Shown: positions 52,083 through 63,775, counted from the first letter of the stretch. The stretch is DNA of 64,000 nt from Timema cristinae (GCA_039000515.1 JBCFYV010002255.1:18756390-18820389), one strand, 5' to 3'. A program made the numbers and translations. The notes: generated by a model not told the origin, from the sequence alone.

Positions 52083-52275
52083 CCACGACTTATTATAACC
52101 TTTCTGGGATGCACGTATTTTAATTACGCTAATGGGGTAGGGAGAAGAAAAGTTAACATTTTTAAAAAATGCACCCGTTCTTGCGAGGAGGTGGTAGTGG
52201 GGGAACACCTGCTGAACACTTAGTTGGGATTCTAAACCCAACCTCCCCGTCACCGGTAAGCAGAGCTATATGGGT
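52083..52275 (-). repeat. Diverged SINE-B, minus strand, probably split
   Basis: CACGACTTATTATAACCTTT, CGTTCTTGCGAGGAGGTGGT, ATTCTAAACCCAACCTCCCC. It breaks at TATATGGGTCC. After the following B2, TATATGGTCC resumes with TAACATTTAGTAGG, which could be the missing head complement. Confidence 0.55.
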
Positions 52276-52276
52276 C

Positions 52277-52524
52277 CAGCCCACCTTTTTTTGGCGTAGT
52301 TAGATAACGCGCTAGTTTCATTTTGAGCTAGACTGTCGAGGACGGGGAGATCAATGTTCGAATTTCGCTCAGGTTAACTGAGGGTGGTTTTACCTAAAAT
52401 GATTTTCCGCTCTCCCTCCACGCAAATGTGGGTTCACTTCGTTTATATTTAACCTTCCCAATTCCTAACCTATTAGTGTTTAGTAGTTAAGCATGTAACC
52501 CGATCGCGTAATAAGACGCGCTGC

Positions 52525-52553
<29 letters not shown>
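52277..52553 (+). repeat. SINE-B2 copy with (ATT)n end, probably nested in SINE-B
   Basis: GGCGTAGTTAGATAACGCGC, AATGTTCGAATTTCGCTCAG, body and tail (GTAACCCGATCGCGTAATAA). TATATGGGTCC and TATATGGTCC on its two sides may be the duplication. Confidence 0.8.
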
Positions 52554-52556
<3 letters not shown>

Positions 52557-52697
52557 TATTATTATATGGTCCTAACATTTAGTAGGTATAACCAATCAAT
52601 AAGAGTGCTATAAAACTGTTTTCAAAGTTTGTTCAACACTAGAGTACCTGGCTATGACCTGGATTGCGACCCTAAATTGAAGTAAAGTGACTTTTTT

Positions 52698-52945
52698 TTA
52701 CCCATTTTGATGGCCACATGGCTTAAGGCATCACCCTCACGATAGACTAGACTGCCGATTATGGGGAGGAAGTGGTTCGATTCTATTCGGGTGTACTGAA
52801 GATTTTCCTAAATGGTTTTATATCCTCCCCCCACTCAAATGGGGGTACACTAACCTGAATTCAACTTTCCTCATCCTTAGCATATTAGAGTAATTAATAA
52901 ATATGCGTACAACCCGAACGGTTAGTAAGACGTGGCGATAAAAGA
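52698..52945 (+). repeat. SINE-B1 copy
   Basis: CCCATTTTGATGGCCACATG, GAAGTGGTTCGATTCTATTC, tail CAACCCGAACGGTTAGTAAG. Confidence 0.8.
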
Positions 52946-52964
52946 AAAAAACAACTTTTTTACT

Positions 52965-53276
52965 ATGGCCTCTTAATTCCTGTTCAGGTTGTACGCAAAG
53001 GCTACATGATAATTACTCTAATGGGGTAGGGCTGAGGAAGGAATAATTTTAGAGGTAATTCACCCGAAGTGCGTCAACCCAAACGGGTAGTAAGACGTGG
53101 TGCTAATAATAATAATAATAATAATAAACCCAAAATTGCGCGAAAGAGTGAGAAATCATTTAGGAAAAAACACCAGCAATAAACCCGACTAGAACTCAAA
53201 CCCGGATCTCCCCGTGTTTAGCAGGCCAATCTAACACGAGAGTGATGACTTAGGCTTTTCAGCCACTGAAGAGGGT
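52965..53276 (-). repeat. SINE-B1 copy, minus strand, interrupted by a tail fragment
   Basis: CTTAATTCCTGTTCAGGTTG, then the body up to GTAATTCACCCGAA. After the insertion it continues ATTGCGCGAAAGAGTGAGAA to the head complement (ACTTAGGCTTTTCAGCCACT). Confidence 0.75.
53069..53125 (+). repeat. Tail-only insertion with (AAT)n inside SINE-B1
   Basis: GTGCGTCAACCCAAACGGGT, AGTAAGACGTGGTGC and (TAA)n only. It interrupts the opposite-strand B1. ACCCGAA before and ACCCAAA after may be a 7-bp duplication with one change. Confidence 0.7.
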
Positions 53277-53329
53277 AAGTAAAATAACTCATTATTTTAT
53301 TATTTTTTGGAATATCAATATTAAGTAAA

Positions 53330-53577
53330 TTATACGGAGTAGCCAAGGGTCCAAAATTAGATACCCGGCATAGCCGAAAATTTATAATTGATGAAAATAA
53401 GAGTTTACCCTTTCACATTGAAACTTAACGGCTGGGGACTGGATGTTGTACCTATCCTAAACTTAAGTTATATTATAAGGCATATGAAGCTACGACAGAC
53501 TAGCAAGCTGGTAGTGGAAAATATATGACTTGAATAAAAAAGTGAACCAGGCACGGGCTGAAAACAGTAATGTGATG
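53330..53577 (+). repeat. SINE-C copy, head eroded
   Basis: CAAGGGTCCAAAATTAGATA, GAGTTTACCCTTTCACATTG, GGGGACTGGATGTTGTACCT, GCAAGCTGGTAGTGGAAAAT, ATATATGACTTGAATAAAAA, GGGCTGAAAACAGTAA. Extends farther 3' than most copies. Confidence 0.7.
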
Positions 53578-53589
53578 TTCCTAACTAAA

Positions 53590-53854
53590 CTGGCGTCCGG
53601 GGTTCAATCCTCGGTCCCGGCAAAGATTTATCTGATTATCAAACCCATCCTTCACCTCTGACATGACGTGTATTAATCACAACTTGTGAATGTGAGGAAT
53701 GCCAGGTCTCCACCGTGGTTCGGATCCCACGTTAAACTGTAGGTCCTCCATTTCATCTCACAATTCACCCTACCATTGCACATTAGCGTAAGTGCGTATA
53801 ACCTGAACGGGTAGTAAGACGCAGTGATAATAATAATAATAATAATAATAATAA
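53590..53854 (+). repeat. 5'-truncated SINE-A, perfect 12-bp duplication
   Basis: Starts within the tRNA-like head (CTGGCGTCCGGGGTTCAATC), so the A box is missing and the B box kept. TTCCTAACTAAA lies at 53578-53589 and 53855-53866. It separates a SINE-C from a LINE relic. Confidence 0.92.
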
Positions 53855-53866
53855 TTCCTAACTAAA

Positions 53867-54510
53867 TTATAAAACCTCACACACTCCCCAATATCCTCAT
53901 CCCTTTTTGGAACAAATATCTTCCTAAGCACCTTGTTTTCGAAAACCCAAAATTGTTTTCGTCATGTTAGGTAAGAGACCATGTTTCACTCCCATAGAGA
54001 ACAACCAGTAAAATTTTTTGTTTTGTATATTCTGAGTTTTACATTCGTTGACAGTAGGTGACATGTCAACATCTTACTGACAGAATAATAGCAGGCATTT
54101 CCTGATTGTATCATTTTTCTAATGTCCACTATAATATCGTTATTGCTAGTTGAAATTGTTCCTAAATATTTAAACTTATTAACCATGTGAAATCATATGT
54201 TGTTCGACGTAATCTACAAATTATCGTCATCAATTTGTGTTCTGTGTGTGATTATAATATAGGTTCCGCGTAGTCTTTCCAGCGTTAACTTTTAAACTTA
54301 ATTCCATACTAGTCTCTAATAAATTGTCTCAATTTCTTGCAACAGTTTTCTTACTATTGCCAAACAAAGATAAACCATCTGCTTATCCTAAGAGCTGCAG
54401 TGTACGATTCAATGTCAACTCTTCCTTCATCTCTTGCATTACCCTAATAGCATACTTTAAGTCGAAGGTTAGATTAAAACGTATTGGGAAAAGTAAAGCT
54501 CTTGCTTCAA
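53867..54510 (-). pseudogene. LINE reverse transcriptase 3' part, degenerate (copy I)
   Basis: Minus-strand frames contain, in order: LKQ near 54503 (palm block around GLKQG), KYAIRVMQEMKEELTLN (about 54415-54470), a corrupted catalytic YADD region reading ADGLSLFG (about 54366-54390), SMELSLKVNAGKT (about 54270-54310), FKYLGTISTSNNDIIVDIRK (about 54110-54180), GNACYYSVSKML, LRIYKT and GSETWSLT. This is the standard order of a non-LTR retrotransposon reverse transcriptase, and it overlaps copy II in its C-terminal blocks, so both come from one family. Stops and frameshifts are frequent. The 3' side is cut by, or adjoins, the SINE-A at 53590. Confidence 0.85.
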
Positions 54511-54549
54511 ATCATTATGTATTATTTTATATTTATATTATTTAATAAG

Positions 54550-54588
54550 TAATAATCCTAGTAGGTAGTAAGTCACGGTGCTAAAAAA
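54550..54588 (+). repeat. Possible solo SINE tail
   Basis: AATAATCCTAGTAGGTAGTA and AGTCACGGTGCTAAAAAAAA resemble the shared tail with its hairpin mutated. Confidence 0.45.
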
Positions 54589-54589
54589 A

Positions 54590-54720
54590 AGTATTAACAC
54601 ATTTATTTAACTAAAATGACAACTGCAAATCACACGAGCTGATATAAATCTAGCAACTTTTTTTTATCTGTCAGATAATACTCTTCCTATGAAAATTATA
54701 CTCTGTGTGTTCCTAAGCCT
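54590..54720 (+). repeat. Family F copy
   Basis: ACTAAAATGACAACTGCAAA, TCACACGAGCTGATATAAAT and one unit CTGTCAGATAATACTCTTCC with TATGAAAATTATACTCTGTG. Confidence 0.62.
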
Positions 54721-55141
54721 GGATTACAATGAGTCAATGCAAGTTTATAATTTCCACATGGGTTATAAAAATAGAAACTGAAGGCCATAGTTTACATAAT
54801 CCCGACGCAGAAGTCCTCTGATGTAGTATTGATTAGTTTTAATAACAAACGCCCGTAGAGACATATCGATTTTATCAACATTGCTCATTTATCCTTCAAT
54901 AGAAGTGTTTTTTTTTTATCTCGTTGTTTTGTCCTCAAGCTCCCCCCCCCCTCTTTTCTCGTACACCCCGCTCTCCTGATCCCACCAGATGACATTTCAA
55001 CCAGTTAAGGTCAAGCAGATATATCGACGCTCAACATATGCTGCCGGGAGTGACGCCTGGTTTTAGATATATTCATGGCGTCGGTAATCTACAATGAAAG
55101 CTTGCCACTGGCGCTATGTTTCCGTCACCGGCGCCGCGCTA
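54721..55141. other. Stretch with a GC-rich patch at 55010-55140
   Basis: The patch has several CpGs (GGCGCCGCGC) and an ATG opening a frame of about 25 codons (MASVIYNESLPLAL) before the next SINE. A run of C lies at 54942-54951. It could be the start of an unseen gene or a fragment of a MITE. There is no decisive evidence. Confidence 0.25.
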
Positions 55142-55153
55142 CAATAATATATG

Positions 55154-55401
55154 ACCCGTCTCGGTGGCGTAGTTAGCTAACGCGCTTGTCGTGTTGAGCT
55201 CGACTGCTGAGAACGGGGAGATCGAGGCTCGAATCTCGGTCGGGTGAGCTGGGGGTGGTTTTTCCTAAATGTTTTCCACTCTACCTCCACGAATGTTGAT
55301 TCACTTCCTCTAATTCAACCTTACCAATTCCTAAATCTATTAACGTAATTAGTACTTAAAGCGTATAAACCGAACGGGTAGTAAGAAGCGGTGCTAAATA
55401 T
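55154..55401 (+). repeat. SINE-B2 full-length copy, perfect 12-bp duplication
   Basis: ACCCGTCTCGGTGGCGTAGT, CGAGGCTCGAATCTCGGTCG, body, tail ATAAACCGAACGGGTAGTAA. CAATAATATATG lies at 55142-55153 and 55402-55413. A good reference copy of B2: the A-box-like TGGCGTAGTTAG and the B-box-like motif are intact. Confidence 0.93.
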
Positions 55402-55619
55402 CAATAATATATGCTTCGTGAGAGTGAGAGAGTCGCCGAAAAGCTTTATCTACATTTCAAATATGATTCCCTTTTTGTTCTTGGATAGTTCAACCTTAAA
55501 AAAAAAAACATGTCGGGTCAGCAGGAATCCACAAATTTTACATCATGGTTATTGTATCCACACAAAGAATACAGTGATATTTGATTGTCGACTTTTAAAT
55601 GCTCACTTGATAAATTAAC

Positions 55620-55860
55620 GGACGACACCTTAGCTAATTTTGTAGTGTGTCTGCTTACTAATATAAGGTTACAAGGTTCGATTCCAGGCATACCCGTAAA
55701 TCCTCGGTGAAATGATGGTTTCTTCTTTAACAGTGATGAAATAATAACTGGAGTCTGGATATTGTGTTTATCCTAGATTTTTGTTAGTTTACAAAGACGT
55801 GTGCTGATATAATCATTTGGTTTGGAAAGTGCATGCTAAATACCAAAAATAAAAATAATA
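55620..55860 (+). repeat. SINE-C copy
   Basis: GACACCTTAGCTAATTTTGT, ACAAGGTTCGATTCCAGGCA, GGTGAAATGATGGTTTCTTC, TTTAACAGTGATGAAATAAT, GGAGTCTGGATATTGTGTTT. Confidence 0.72.
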
Positions 55861-55934
55861 TTAAGTAAATAAGAGATACATAAATATATGTTAAATTTCA
55901 TACACACATTAAAATAGTACCTTAGGATCTTGGA

Positions 55935-56061
55935 ATTTCTTATTATTATCCATCCGGGCTATTCTAATTAAATTAAACTAATTTGTTAGGGCTGAGAAAG
56001 GCAGTATTTAGAGGAAATGCACCAAATTAAATGAGGATGTCAATAGTAGTAATAAACACCG
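55935..56061 (-). repeat. SINE-B1 3' part, minus strand, split by SINE-A
   Basis: TATCCATCCGGGCTATTCTA, GTTAGGGCTGAGAAAGGCAG and TTAGAGGAAATGCACCAAAT are tail-side and body complements. Continues at 56356. Confidence 0.6.
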
Positions 56062-56355
56062 GTGACCTGGCGTTCTAGGGTTAAGGTGTCAAACTTCTGT
56101 GTTGGGGGTCCGGGGTTCAATCCTCGATCCTGGCATATATTTATATCATTGCCAAACCCTACCTTCACCTCTGACAAGACGTGTATTAATCACAACTTGT
56201 GAATGTGTGTGAATGCCAGGCTTCCACCGTGGTTCGGATCCCACGTTAAACTGTAGGTCCTCCAATTCATCTGTCATTCACCCTACCATTTACACATTAG
56301 CGTAAGTGCGTATAACCCGAACGGGTAGTAAGACGCGGTGCTAATAATAATAGTT
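56062..56355 (+). repeat. SINE-A full-length copy nested in SINE-B1
   Basis: GGTGACCTGGCGTTCTAGGG, GGGGTTCAATCCTCGATCCT, full body and tail. The duplication is not clean (AATAAACACC against CAATACACC), so it is an older copy or has an altered border. Confidence 0.85.
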
Positions 56356-56480
56356 ATAACCACAATCAATACACCCACCTAGAGTTCAAAACCCGTCAAA
56401 TTGCCAAATCAAATAAAGTATATCGCGGGAGCGTCACCTTAGAACGTGCAACCATCAATGTGGGTGGTAATTTTTAGTGT
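56356..56480 (-). repeat. SINE-B1 5' part, minus strand, remainder
   Basis: CAATACACCCACCTAGAGTT, CGCGGGAGCGTCACCTTAGA and TGCAACCATCAATGTGGGTG complete the B1 head complement. Confidence 0.6.
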
Positions 56481-57480
56481 TATCATCATTTACTCATAAG
56501 ATTGACAGGGTATTGTGTATGTTCTAGGTCAAGCTGTTTTGTAAATAGTGTGAAAAATTAATAAATCGGCTTAGAAATTTCATTTATTAATGGAAAAATG
56601 TATTCTATTTTACTAAACATACAATACCTAATACAATGGCCCTTAACATTTTCTCAAGTGTTCAATTAGACCAGTTTAAAAAAATATTTATACTCAACAA
56701 ACCAAAAACCATAAACTAGAACTATAGTATTATCTAGAGTAAATAAAAGATTAACCAACATTTTTTAAGATGAATTCTACCTTCCTTTATTCAGAAATAG
56801 TTTTGTATAGCCCTGAAACATATATCTGATTTTAAGAGTTTAAGGTAAACCGTTCCCCATCCCTGAAATACACATTTGGCTTGGGGGTAGTAAGTTGGAC
56901 ATGACTTGAATGATGTCGACATTTACCTCTACAATATAAACCTGGCTTGAATGCTGTCAATTGTCGGTCGCCTGCCATAAATACTTTTTATTAACCCGTT
57001 GTATATTTCTCTTGTGTTCAAAACCATTCACCCTATCCTTAGCCTATTTTCACAGTTAAAAAATTATTATAAACAGTTCTGAATCAATCTACCTGGAAAA
57101 TATGTTAACTCACTTTGACAAACGGTGTAAAACAAATTAAACGTGAAATTGATCCACCATATTTGACAGTAATACTAATATAGCATAGTTTTAACATTTC
57201 ATATTATTTGATATTGTATATAATTAGTGGTTTCATTAATCTATTTGTTATAGTATTAGAGTATTGTCTCAGCAGTCACTTAATGGGAGGATATTAATCA
57301 ACATTTCGAAAAAAATAAAAGCCTATCGCAAGTAATTAGGTACTAATTCTCGTGACAAAAATAAGATAACTAATCACCTACAATCCAATTATCATAAGAA
57401 GAGCCTTATATAAAATGAAATCTTTTTCTGTTAATAGTTGGTAACATCTTACTAGTTTATTAGTAGTATTTTATAGGTAT
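56481..57480. other. Long unannotated stretch
   Basis: AT-rich unique sequence with no supported feature. Confidence 0.5.
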
Positions 57481-57745
57481 TGATGAAGTCAGACACCTTA
57501 GCTCAGTAAATATCCGGTTTGTCTAATGATCTAAGGATCCAGGGATCGATGGTCGAAAAATATATCATTGGTGAAATTTGAGTTTACCCTTTCTCATTGA
57601 TTAATTTAACGAACAGGGACTGTGTGTTGCGCCTGTCCTATAAGGCACATGTAGCTATTACAGGCATAGCAAGCCGGTGGTGGAAAATATATGGCTTGAA
57701 TAAAAATCTTACCTAGATCACAGGCTGGAAACAGTAAATTAAAAA
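57481..57745 (+). repeat. SINE-C copy, long form
   Basis: AGACACCTTAGCTCAGTAAA, GATCCAGGGATCGATGGTCG, GGTGAAATTTGAGTTTACCC, TGTCCTATAAGGCACATGTA, GCAAGCCGGTGGTGGAAAAT, ATATGGCTTGAATAAAAATC, CAGGCTGGAAACAGTAA. Shows the same 3' extension as the 53330 copy. Confidence 0.75.
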
Positions 57746-57992
57746 ACTATTGAGGAAATTTATCAAACGTGACAGCTTGCAACTCACTTTACCTATGAAA
57801 TTGGGCTCTTCCAGCTCTGATGACTATAAAAAAACATATAAACTATTTGCATGATTTATTAAAACTCATATCGATGACATAAAAAAAATCAGGTTCGCAA
57901 CACAAGTAAATTGGTTTGCCCGTTAGAAGGTGGATAAGATTCGAATAGTGTACCAGTGAAAATGTAGTTAGTCCCTATGGTTTAAAAAAAAA

Positions 57993-58270
57993 AAGTTACC
58001 TGGAGTTCTAGAGGTAAGGTGTAAGACTTCTGTGCTGGTGGGTCCAGGGTTCAATCCTCGGTCCCGGCACAGATTTATCTGATTGCCAAACCTTTCCTTC
58101 ACCTTTGACAAGACGTGTATTAATCACAACTTGTGAATGTGTGGAATGCCAGGCCTCCACCGTGGTTCGGATTCCACGTTAAACTATAGGTTCTCCATTT
58201 CATTTCACAATCACCCTACTATTATATACTAGCGTATAATCCGAACGGGTTGTAAGACGCGGTGCTAGTA
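57993..58270 (+). repeat. SINE-A copy, somewhat diverged
   Basis: AGTTACCTGGAGTTCTAGAG, GGGTTCAATCCTCGGTCCCG, body, shortened tail (GCGTATAATCCGAACGGGTT). No clear duplication. Confidence 0.85.
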
Positions 58271-59568
58271 ATATACTGTGGTTTTCTAAATTTTATCTCG
58301 CTGATGTGAGTACAATTCCTCTAGCTATCCTACTCATACCACCTCCCTCCTGGATTAAGCCAATGAATACTTCTTGTTTTAAGACGCATGAAATAAAATA
58401 AGTCCCCCTAAAGAATTACGGAAACACATAAATAAACCTGTTACTTATTCCATTTTTTTACTACATCTCTCTTAAAACGCCTCTAGGCAAAGACTCTTGT
58501 ACGTTGGTAAAGAAAGTGGGAGAGGGGGAGATAGATCGGGTGAAGGAGGGGAAGTTTGAGGGGGTGGGTTGTACTTCTTGCGCACAAAATTGGAGGCAAC
58601 GCCTTCAAGTGTGTTGCTGGAAGCCTCAAGCCATCTCTTTCAAAAAAACCAAACCCTTCTACTTCCCTTAGTCGACCTCGTTGACGTACGAGGGTTAAAA
58701 ATGAAAAAAAAACTAGTGGTAAGGGAGGAGGTTAAAGGAGTGAGAGGATTTCCTTAATTTCGGTCAAGGAGACTCCACGTCAATATCACAACAGAAATAA
58801 AAAAAACAAAAAGAGTGAAACTTGATCAAAAGAGATCTAAGTATAGAAAATCGAGTCCTAAACACGAATAAAAAAGGACATACCTGGTTAAAATATTTAA
58901 TTTTATATAAAAAAACAATAATATTAAAGGAAGTTAAATAAATTAAAAATTAATTGTATATTGTAACCCACACTTTCACTCTAGTTGACATCTGAAATAA
59001 TAATTTCTTTGAATTTAAAATTTTGCTCATTTTTAAATGGTCACATTTTTTTTGTTTCAAAGTAGAACCAATGAGATTGTAGGTATTTTACTAAAATCAA
59101 CAAGAATATTAAAGCTTGCGGCTTGTGCAGCAATCTGATAAATATATAAGCTACTATCAGTATTTACTTAGATTTCTTAATTGACTTTTCATTACATAGA
59201 AATGTGTTTATTTATATATCTACGAATTGTAAATAAATGTTTATGAGTGCTAAAATATTATATTTATATCTACCTATAAATAAGTACCTATATACCTATC
59301 TATATACATATAGTCATATTGAAATTTATTGATTAAAATTTCTATGAAAAAGTTGAAATGCTAAACTTTGATGTTCCCTTAAACTCTAAACAGTTTTCGA
59401 CTCATTTTTATTCTTTTAAAAGATCCAAATAATACGCCATTAGGCAAAAAAAAGTTTTATTTTATAAATTTAATTGACATGGCAAAAACATTAACTAGAT
59501 ATTTTTATTCAAACTTGAGTAAATATATTTTTTATCTGGCACATATTAGACATTTTATGCAACGTGAG
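58271..59568. other. Long unannotated stretch
   Basis: Purine-rich at 58508-58565 (GGGAGAGGGGGAGATAG). Otherwise AT-rich with TATC-type low complexity near 59210-59310. No gene seen. Confidence 0.45.
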
Positions 59569-59581
59569 CAGTTTTATTTTA

Positions 59582-59846
59582 TTTACTATTATTATTATTA
59601 TTAGCACCGCGTCTTATTACCCGTTTGGGTTATACGCTTTAAGTACTAATCACGCTAATGGCGTAGGAATTAGGAAGGTTGAATTATAGGAAGTGAACCC
59701 GCATTAGCGTGGAGAGGGATTGGAAAACCATTTAGGAAAAACCACCCCCAGTTCACCATACCGAGATTCGAACCTCGATTTCCCCGTCCTCAGCAGTCGA
59801 GCTCAACACGACTAGTGCGTTAGCCAACTACGCCACCGAGGTGGGT
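59582..59846 (-). repeat. SINE-B2 full-length copy, minus strand, 13-bp duplication
   Basis: CAGTTTTATTTTA lies at 59569-59581 and 59847-59859. (ATT)n, tail, body, and intact B-box complement GAGATTCGAACCTCGAT. Confidence 0.92.
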
Positions 59847-59914
59847 CAGTTTTATTTTAATTTAGGCTGCACAACACATGGATTATAATTTTATTTTAGC
59901 TGCTTCTTTTAAGT

Positions 59915-60360
59915 ACGTTACTTACCTGATGAGTAGCGGCAAATCAAGATGTGATCTTTATCTATTTGCGTTTTATTCGGCGGATTTTAAAAATATAACA
60001 TTGAAACAAAAACTATATATTCTCAAATAGTACTAAAAATAGCCCAACTTTGTCACAACATTATATTTTTTGCTCGTAAAGTAGTTTTACTGTAAGCGTA
60101 TTTTTTTTATACGTCTACAATTCAGGCTATAAGGTTTATTCACGAAATTGGCCAGTAGGATTCTACCTGTCATGATGTAGATTAAACAGTCCATGGAATA
60201 ATATGTTTGTCTAGAATAGGAATTAAGAAAAATATAATATTGATGCAAGTCAATGATGCCCAGGCGCAAATAGTAAAGTGAATGTTTATACTCGTCTGCG
60301 GAATAGGGGAAGTATTAACAACCATGTGCGTCTCTGTTTAAAATGGGTGTAACACGAATT
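59915..60360 (+). repeat. Family H dispersed repeat, copy 2
   Basis: AAATCAAGATGTGATCTTTA, TTGCGTTTTATT, ACATTGAAACAAAAACTATA, ATGATGTAGATTAAACAGTC, TTAAAATGGGTGTAACACG align with 29205-29690. The next block of copy 1 (GTGATAGTG...AAGATGCAA) appears here only at 61276, so about 0.9 kb is inserted or unique to this copy. Confidence 0.55.
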
Positions 60361-61894
60361 GCATCTCTGTTTTTTTTATAAAAAAGTTTAAATTTAAGGT
60401 ATAGATCAATAATCTAAATGTTTACCTGTTCGTAAATCTCTTAGTTTATATAAATGTTGTGAATTAGTTTCATTGATTAGTTTCATTTATAGGTCCATTA
60501 CCTTTCACTTCAGACTGTTACTATCTTTCTGGCGTTAAGTACAGGTCCACTATTCTTCTCGTGGTTATGTTGTCTCGAACATTAAGCATTTAACCACTAG
60601 AAGATAGTTTGACGAAGACCGAAAACCTTGGCTGGAATTTGTACAGCATATAAGGAACAATGGAATTAAAGAACAGATAAGAAAATAATTCAACGTATTC
60701 CATTTATAATCAATCTTATATTCTTACTTCACTTCATATTATTTTTCTAATTTATAAACTTATATTTATTCTAACCTAAATTAAAGCTGTCTTTTTGCTG
60801 CCTTAACTCACTTGACTTCAACTCATAAATTTATATTATATGTATGTGTCATCTATATATGTGACGTATAATTTAATATGTTCTCAACTTTTTTGATATG
60901 AGGGGAATCTAGTTAAGTTCTCAAAATTGCCAATTAATTCCAAATTTGTGTAACTTATTCCGGTGTGTTTTATATCTTATATATTAGTTAATCTTTGGAC
61001 TTTATAGTAAACTCAAATTTTCAGATTATTTTTCCACATTGAATTCTATTATCACATTTAAGAAATTGTTTCCTTACTACTTTTCATTATGTTTTTCAAA
61101 AATTCTTATTCAAGCAGGACCGCCTATGGATTCTATTATTTAACATTTTATGGAAACTGAACTTTTACTGTGCATATTAATAACATAATCACCATATAAA
61201 CAAAAGGCTTGGCAGGGTGCACTGCTTATTTTATTCCCATTATTTATATTTTACACAATGGTGCCTTAATTGTGATAGTGTTTAAGTGCCTAAAACTAAG
61301 ATGCAAACCACTATGTAGACAGCGTCGTTAAAGAACATATGACATCCACTTAGGATATTTTAATAGGACTATATGTTGTATCGTGTAAAAATCTTGGCAG
61401 CCAACGTACTGAAAATAAAACATTTAAGTTCTCTTTTATTTTCAACTCCGGAAGAGACAACATTTGGGATTCATTTGAGTTGGGTTCTCAGTTTTGTCAT
61501 TCATGTCGTAGCTATAAATCCTGTGTGAAATGTGTTTACCACTTTTTATTTCTCTTGTAACAATCATCACAATTAACGAACAAACTTTTTTATTTTATAT
61601 ATTATTTGGGAAATTAGGTGCCTAATTGAAAATGTTTGTCTCTTTTCGGCACATTAAGAAATTCGAAAAATTGGGATTATACATATTGGGCTCTGGTAAA
61701 AAGGGCAGTATTAAATATATGTCAAGGGTGTGTAAAAATAAGTTTTTGGAATGAATTCCCTCATGTGTGGAAGAATAAGTATCTTAGAGCTAGTGAGAAA
61801 AAGTGGTAGAAGAAAACTGTTTCCAGTTTTGATATTCGTGCAATCACATTGCGACTTATCTGAATTTGGGGCTCAGTTCAGATTTTCAATTATT
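60361..61894. other. Long stretch, mostly unannotated
   Basis: AT-rich. TGTGATAGTGTTTAAGTGCC with AAGATGCAAACC at 61275-61310 matches the block after family H copy 1. No gene seen. Confidence 0.45.
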
Positions 61895-62176
61895 ATTATT
61901 ACTATCGCGTCTTACTACCTGTTCGGGTTTTACGCACTTACGCCAATGTGTAATGGTAGGGTTATTAGAGATGAAATGGAGGACCTACAGTTTAACGTGG
62001 AATCCGAACCACGGTGGAGGCCTGGCATTCCACACATTCACAGGTTGTGATTAATACAAGTCTTGTCAGAGGTGAAGGAATTGTTTGGTAATCAGATAAA
62101 TCTGTGCCAGGACCGAGGATTGAACCCGGACTCCAGCACAGAAGTCCGACACCTTACCCCTAGACCACCAGGTCAC
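61895..62176 (-). repeat. SINE-A full-length copy, minus strand
   Basis: Tail complement slightly shortened (ATCGCGTCTTACTACCTGTT) to CCAGGTCACC. TTCAATTATT and TTCAAATAAT flank it as a degenerate duplication. Confidence 0.9.
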
Positions 62177-62657
62177 CTTCAAATAATAGTTATCTGAATA
62201 ATATAAATCCGGAACAAAGCCAAGTCGGAACTAGGCCCGGTATAAAATTAGTGCCCGCGTCCTTGTGTTGAAATGGCAACGCTGGCTCATGTAAACATTT
62301 ATTTGCGTTACCATTTAGAGTATTTATCCCACAAGATATGCTAACATATTTAATTATATTTTTATTTTATGTAAAATTCCTAAACTTGTTTAAATTATAG
62401 GATAGCATCCAGTCAAAACTACATCCAGCAGAAGTGGATGATATGTTATTGTTATGTTTGTTATTGTGTAACGATGTTACCTGCTTTGTGGTTTATGAAC
62501 TATTTTGCGAAGCGGTTTGTTTTATAACTTGATGTACCTAAGCACTCTACGTCTAACACACTTATGTAGACGCCATTGTACTAAATAGAAAAAGATGGAA
62601 GAGAATGGGTGGTACGCCCGGCGAGGTTTCTTGTATTTTTATGAGTTAATTAATAAA
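62177..62657. other. Unannotated stretch
   Basis: 62220-62290 and 62540-62640 are less AT-rich than average but have no coding signal or repeat assignment. Confidence 0.45.
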
Positions 62658-62667
62658 ACTTCCTCTT

Positions 62668-62923
62668 CCAGACCCACTACGGTGGCCGCATGTCCTAACG
62701 CGCTACTCTCGCAGTAGACTAGACTACTGACGACGGGGTTATTGTGGTTCGAATCTCACTCGGTTGTACAAAGGGTGGTTTTTCTAAAATTATTTTACAC
62801 TATCCTTCCATGCAAATGTGAGTATACTTCCTCTAAATTTTACCTTCCTAATCCCTAAAACCATTAGTGTAATTAGTACATAAACGTATAACCTGAACGG
62901 GTAGTATGGCTTTGTTCTAAAAT
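62668..62923 (+). repeat. SINE-B1 copy, 10-bp duplication
   Basis: GACCCACTACGGTGGCCGCA, TGTGGTTCGAATCTCACTCG, body, tail ATAACCTGAACGGGTAGTAT. ACTTCCTCTT lies at 62658-62667 and 62924-62933. Confidence 0.88.
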
Positions 62924-62933
62924 ACTTCCTCTT

Positions 62934-63439
62934 TTCCTCCGACGAGAATACATACTCTATATTATTTGCACCTGCAGAGTATTGTCTTGCTTTTAAAAAT
63001 AATCTATTTTGATGTTCTATTATAGTTACATTTTTTGTTCAGTGTACTTTTTTAATCTACATCCTAGTAGTAAAAATCCTAATGGTCATTTTTAGGAATA
63101 TACTAAATAGTCTGACTGTAGACAATTTAAAGAAAAAAAATACCTTTACGAAAAAACTATTTCAAAATCAAAATAATAATTTCGTGACAATCTGAGACTA
63201 TTATTAGAATTATTTAATAATTCATGTTTTTTTTTCTGTTTCGATGTTTTATGTTTTAAAATTCCACGAGTAAAACTTAAAAATAAATAAATAATAATAA
63301 CATGGAAAAATCGATCTCAACTTATCGCTACGTCACAGGTATGTAACGTCGTTAAGAGCTTTATAATATTATTTCTAAATCTCGAACCCCCACCTATTCG
63401 AAATTACAAACAATCTGGATTACACCAAATAGGAAGAAA
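62934..63439. other. Unannotated stretch
   Basis: AT-rich unique sequence with no supported feature. Confidence 0.45.
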
Positions 63440-63609
63440 GTTGAAAAAACTAGAAGAAATGAACTCACGTTTGCGTAGAAAGAATAAACTAGAAAACAGT
63501 TAAGACACAAATAACTAAATGCACTCGTTTCCTGATTTCAAACCACCTATCCCTTGGTAACCTGCTAATCAAAAACTGCTTTTTCTAAGGGTTCCACCTG
63601 TGAGGGTAG
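63440..63609 (-). repeat. Diverged SINE-B1, minus strand, tail lost
   Basis: GAACTCACGTTTGCGTAGAA, GTTTCCTGATTTCAAACCAC and TAAGGGTTCCACCTGTGAGG in body, B-box and head complement order. Confidence 0.5.
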
Positions 63610-63664
63610 AGTGAAGTTACGTGCACTCGCTACTATCTTAATAGTAGTTATTATGATAGTAATA

Positions 63665-63775
63665 ACACCCACGGCAATTGGCAAGTGGACTAGTGTCGGA
63701 CTAATCTTATCTGGTTTCCCGCTAATGATAGCTATTCGAATCTCAGCCGGTTGTATTGTAAATTGTTTTTATTAA
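63665..63775 (+). repeat. SINE-B1 5' part
   Basis: CACCCACGGCAATTGGCAAG, TAGCTATTCGAATCTCAGCC and GGTTGTATTGTAAATTG. Stops before the SINE-A at 63806 and may be interrupted by it. Confidence 0.55.

Noticed and set aside
53986..54186. Host gene coding for a 66-residue protein with FKYLGT
   Set aside because: The flanking broken frames supply the rest of a LINE reverse transcriptase in the right order, so it is a retrotransposon relic.
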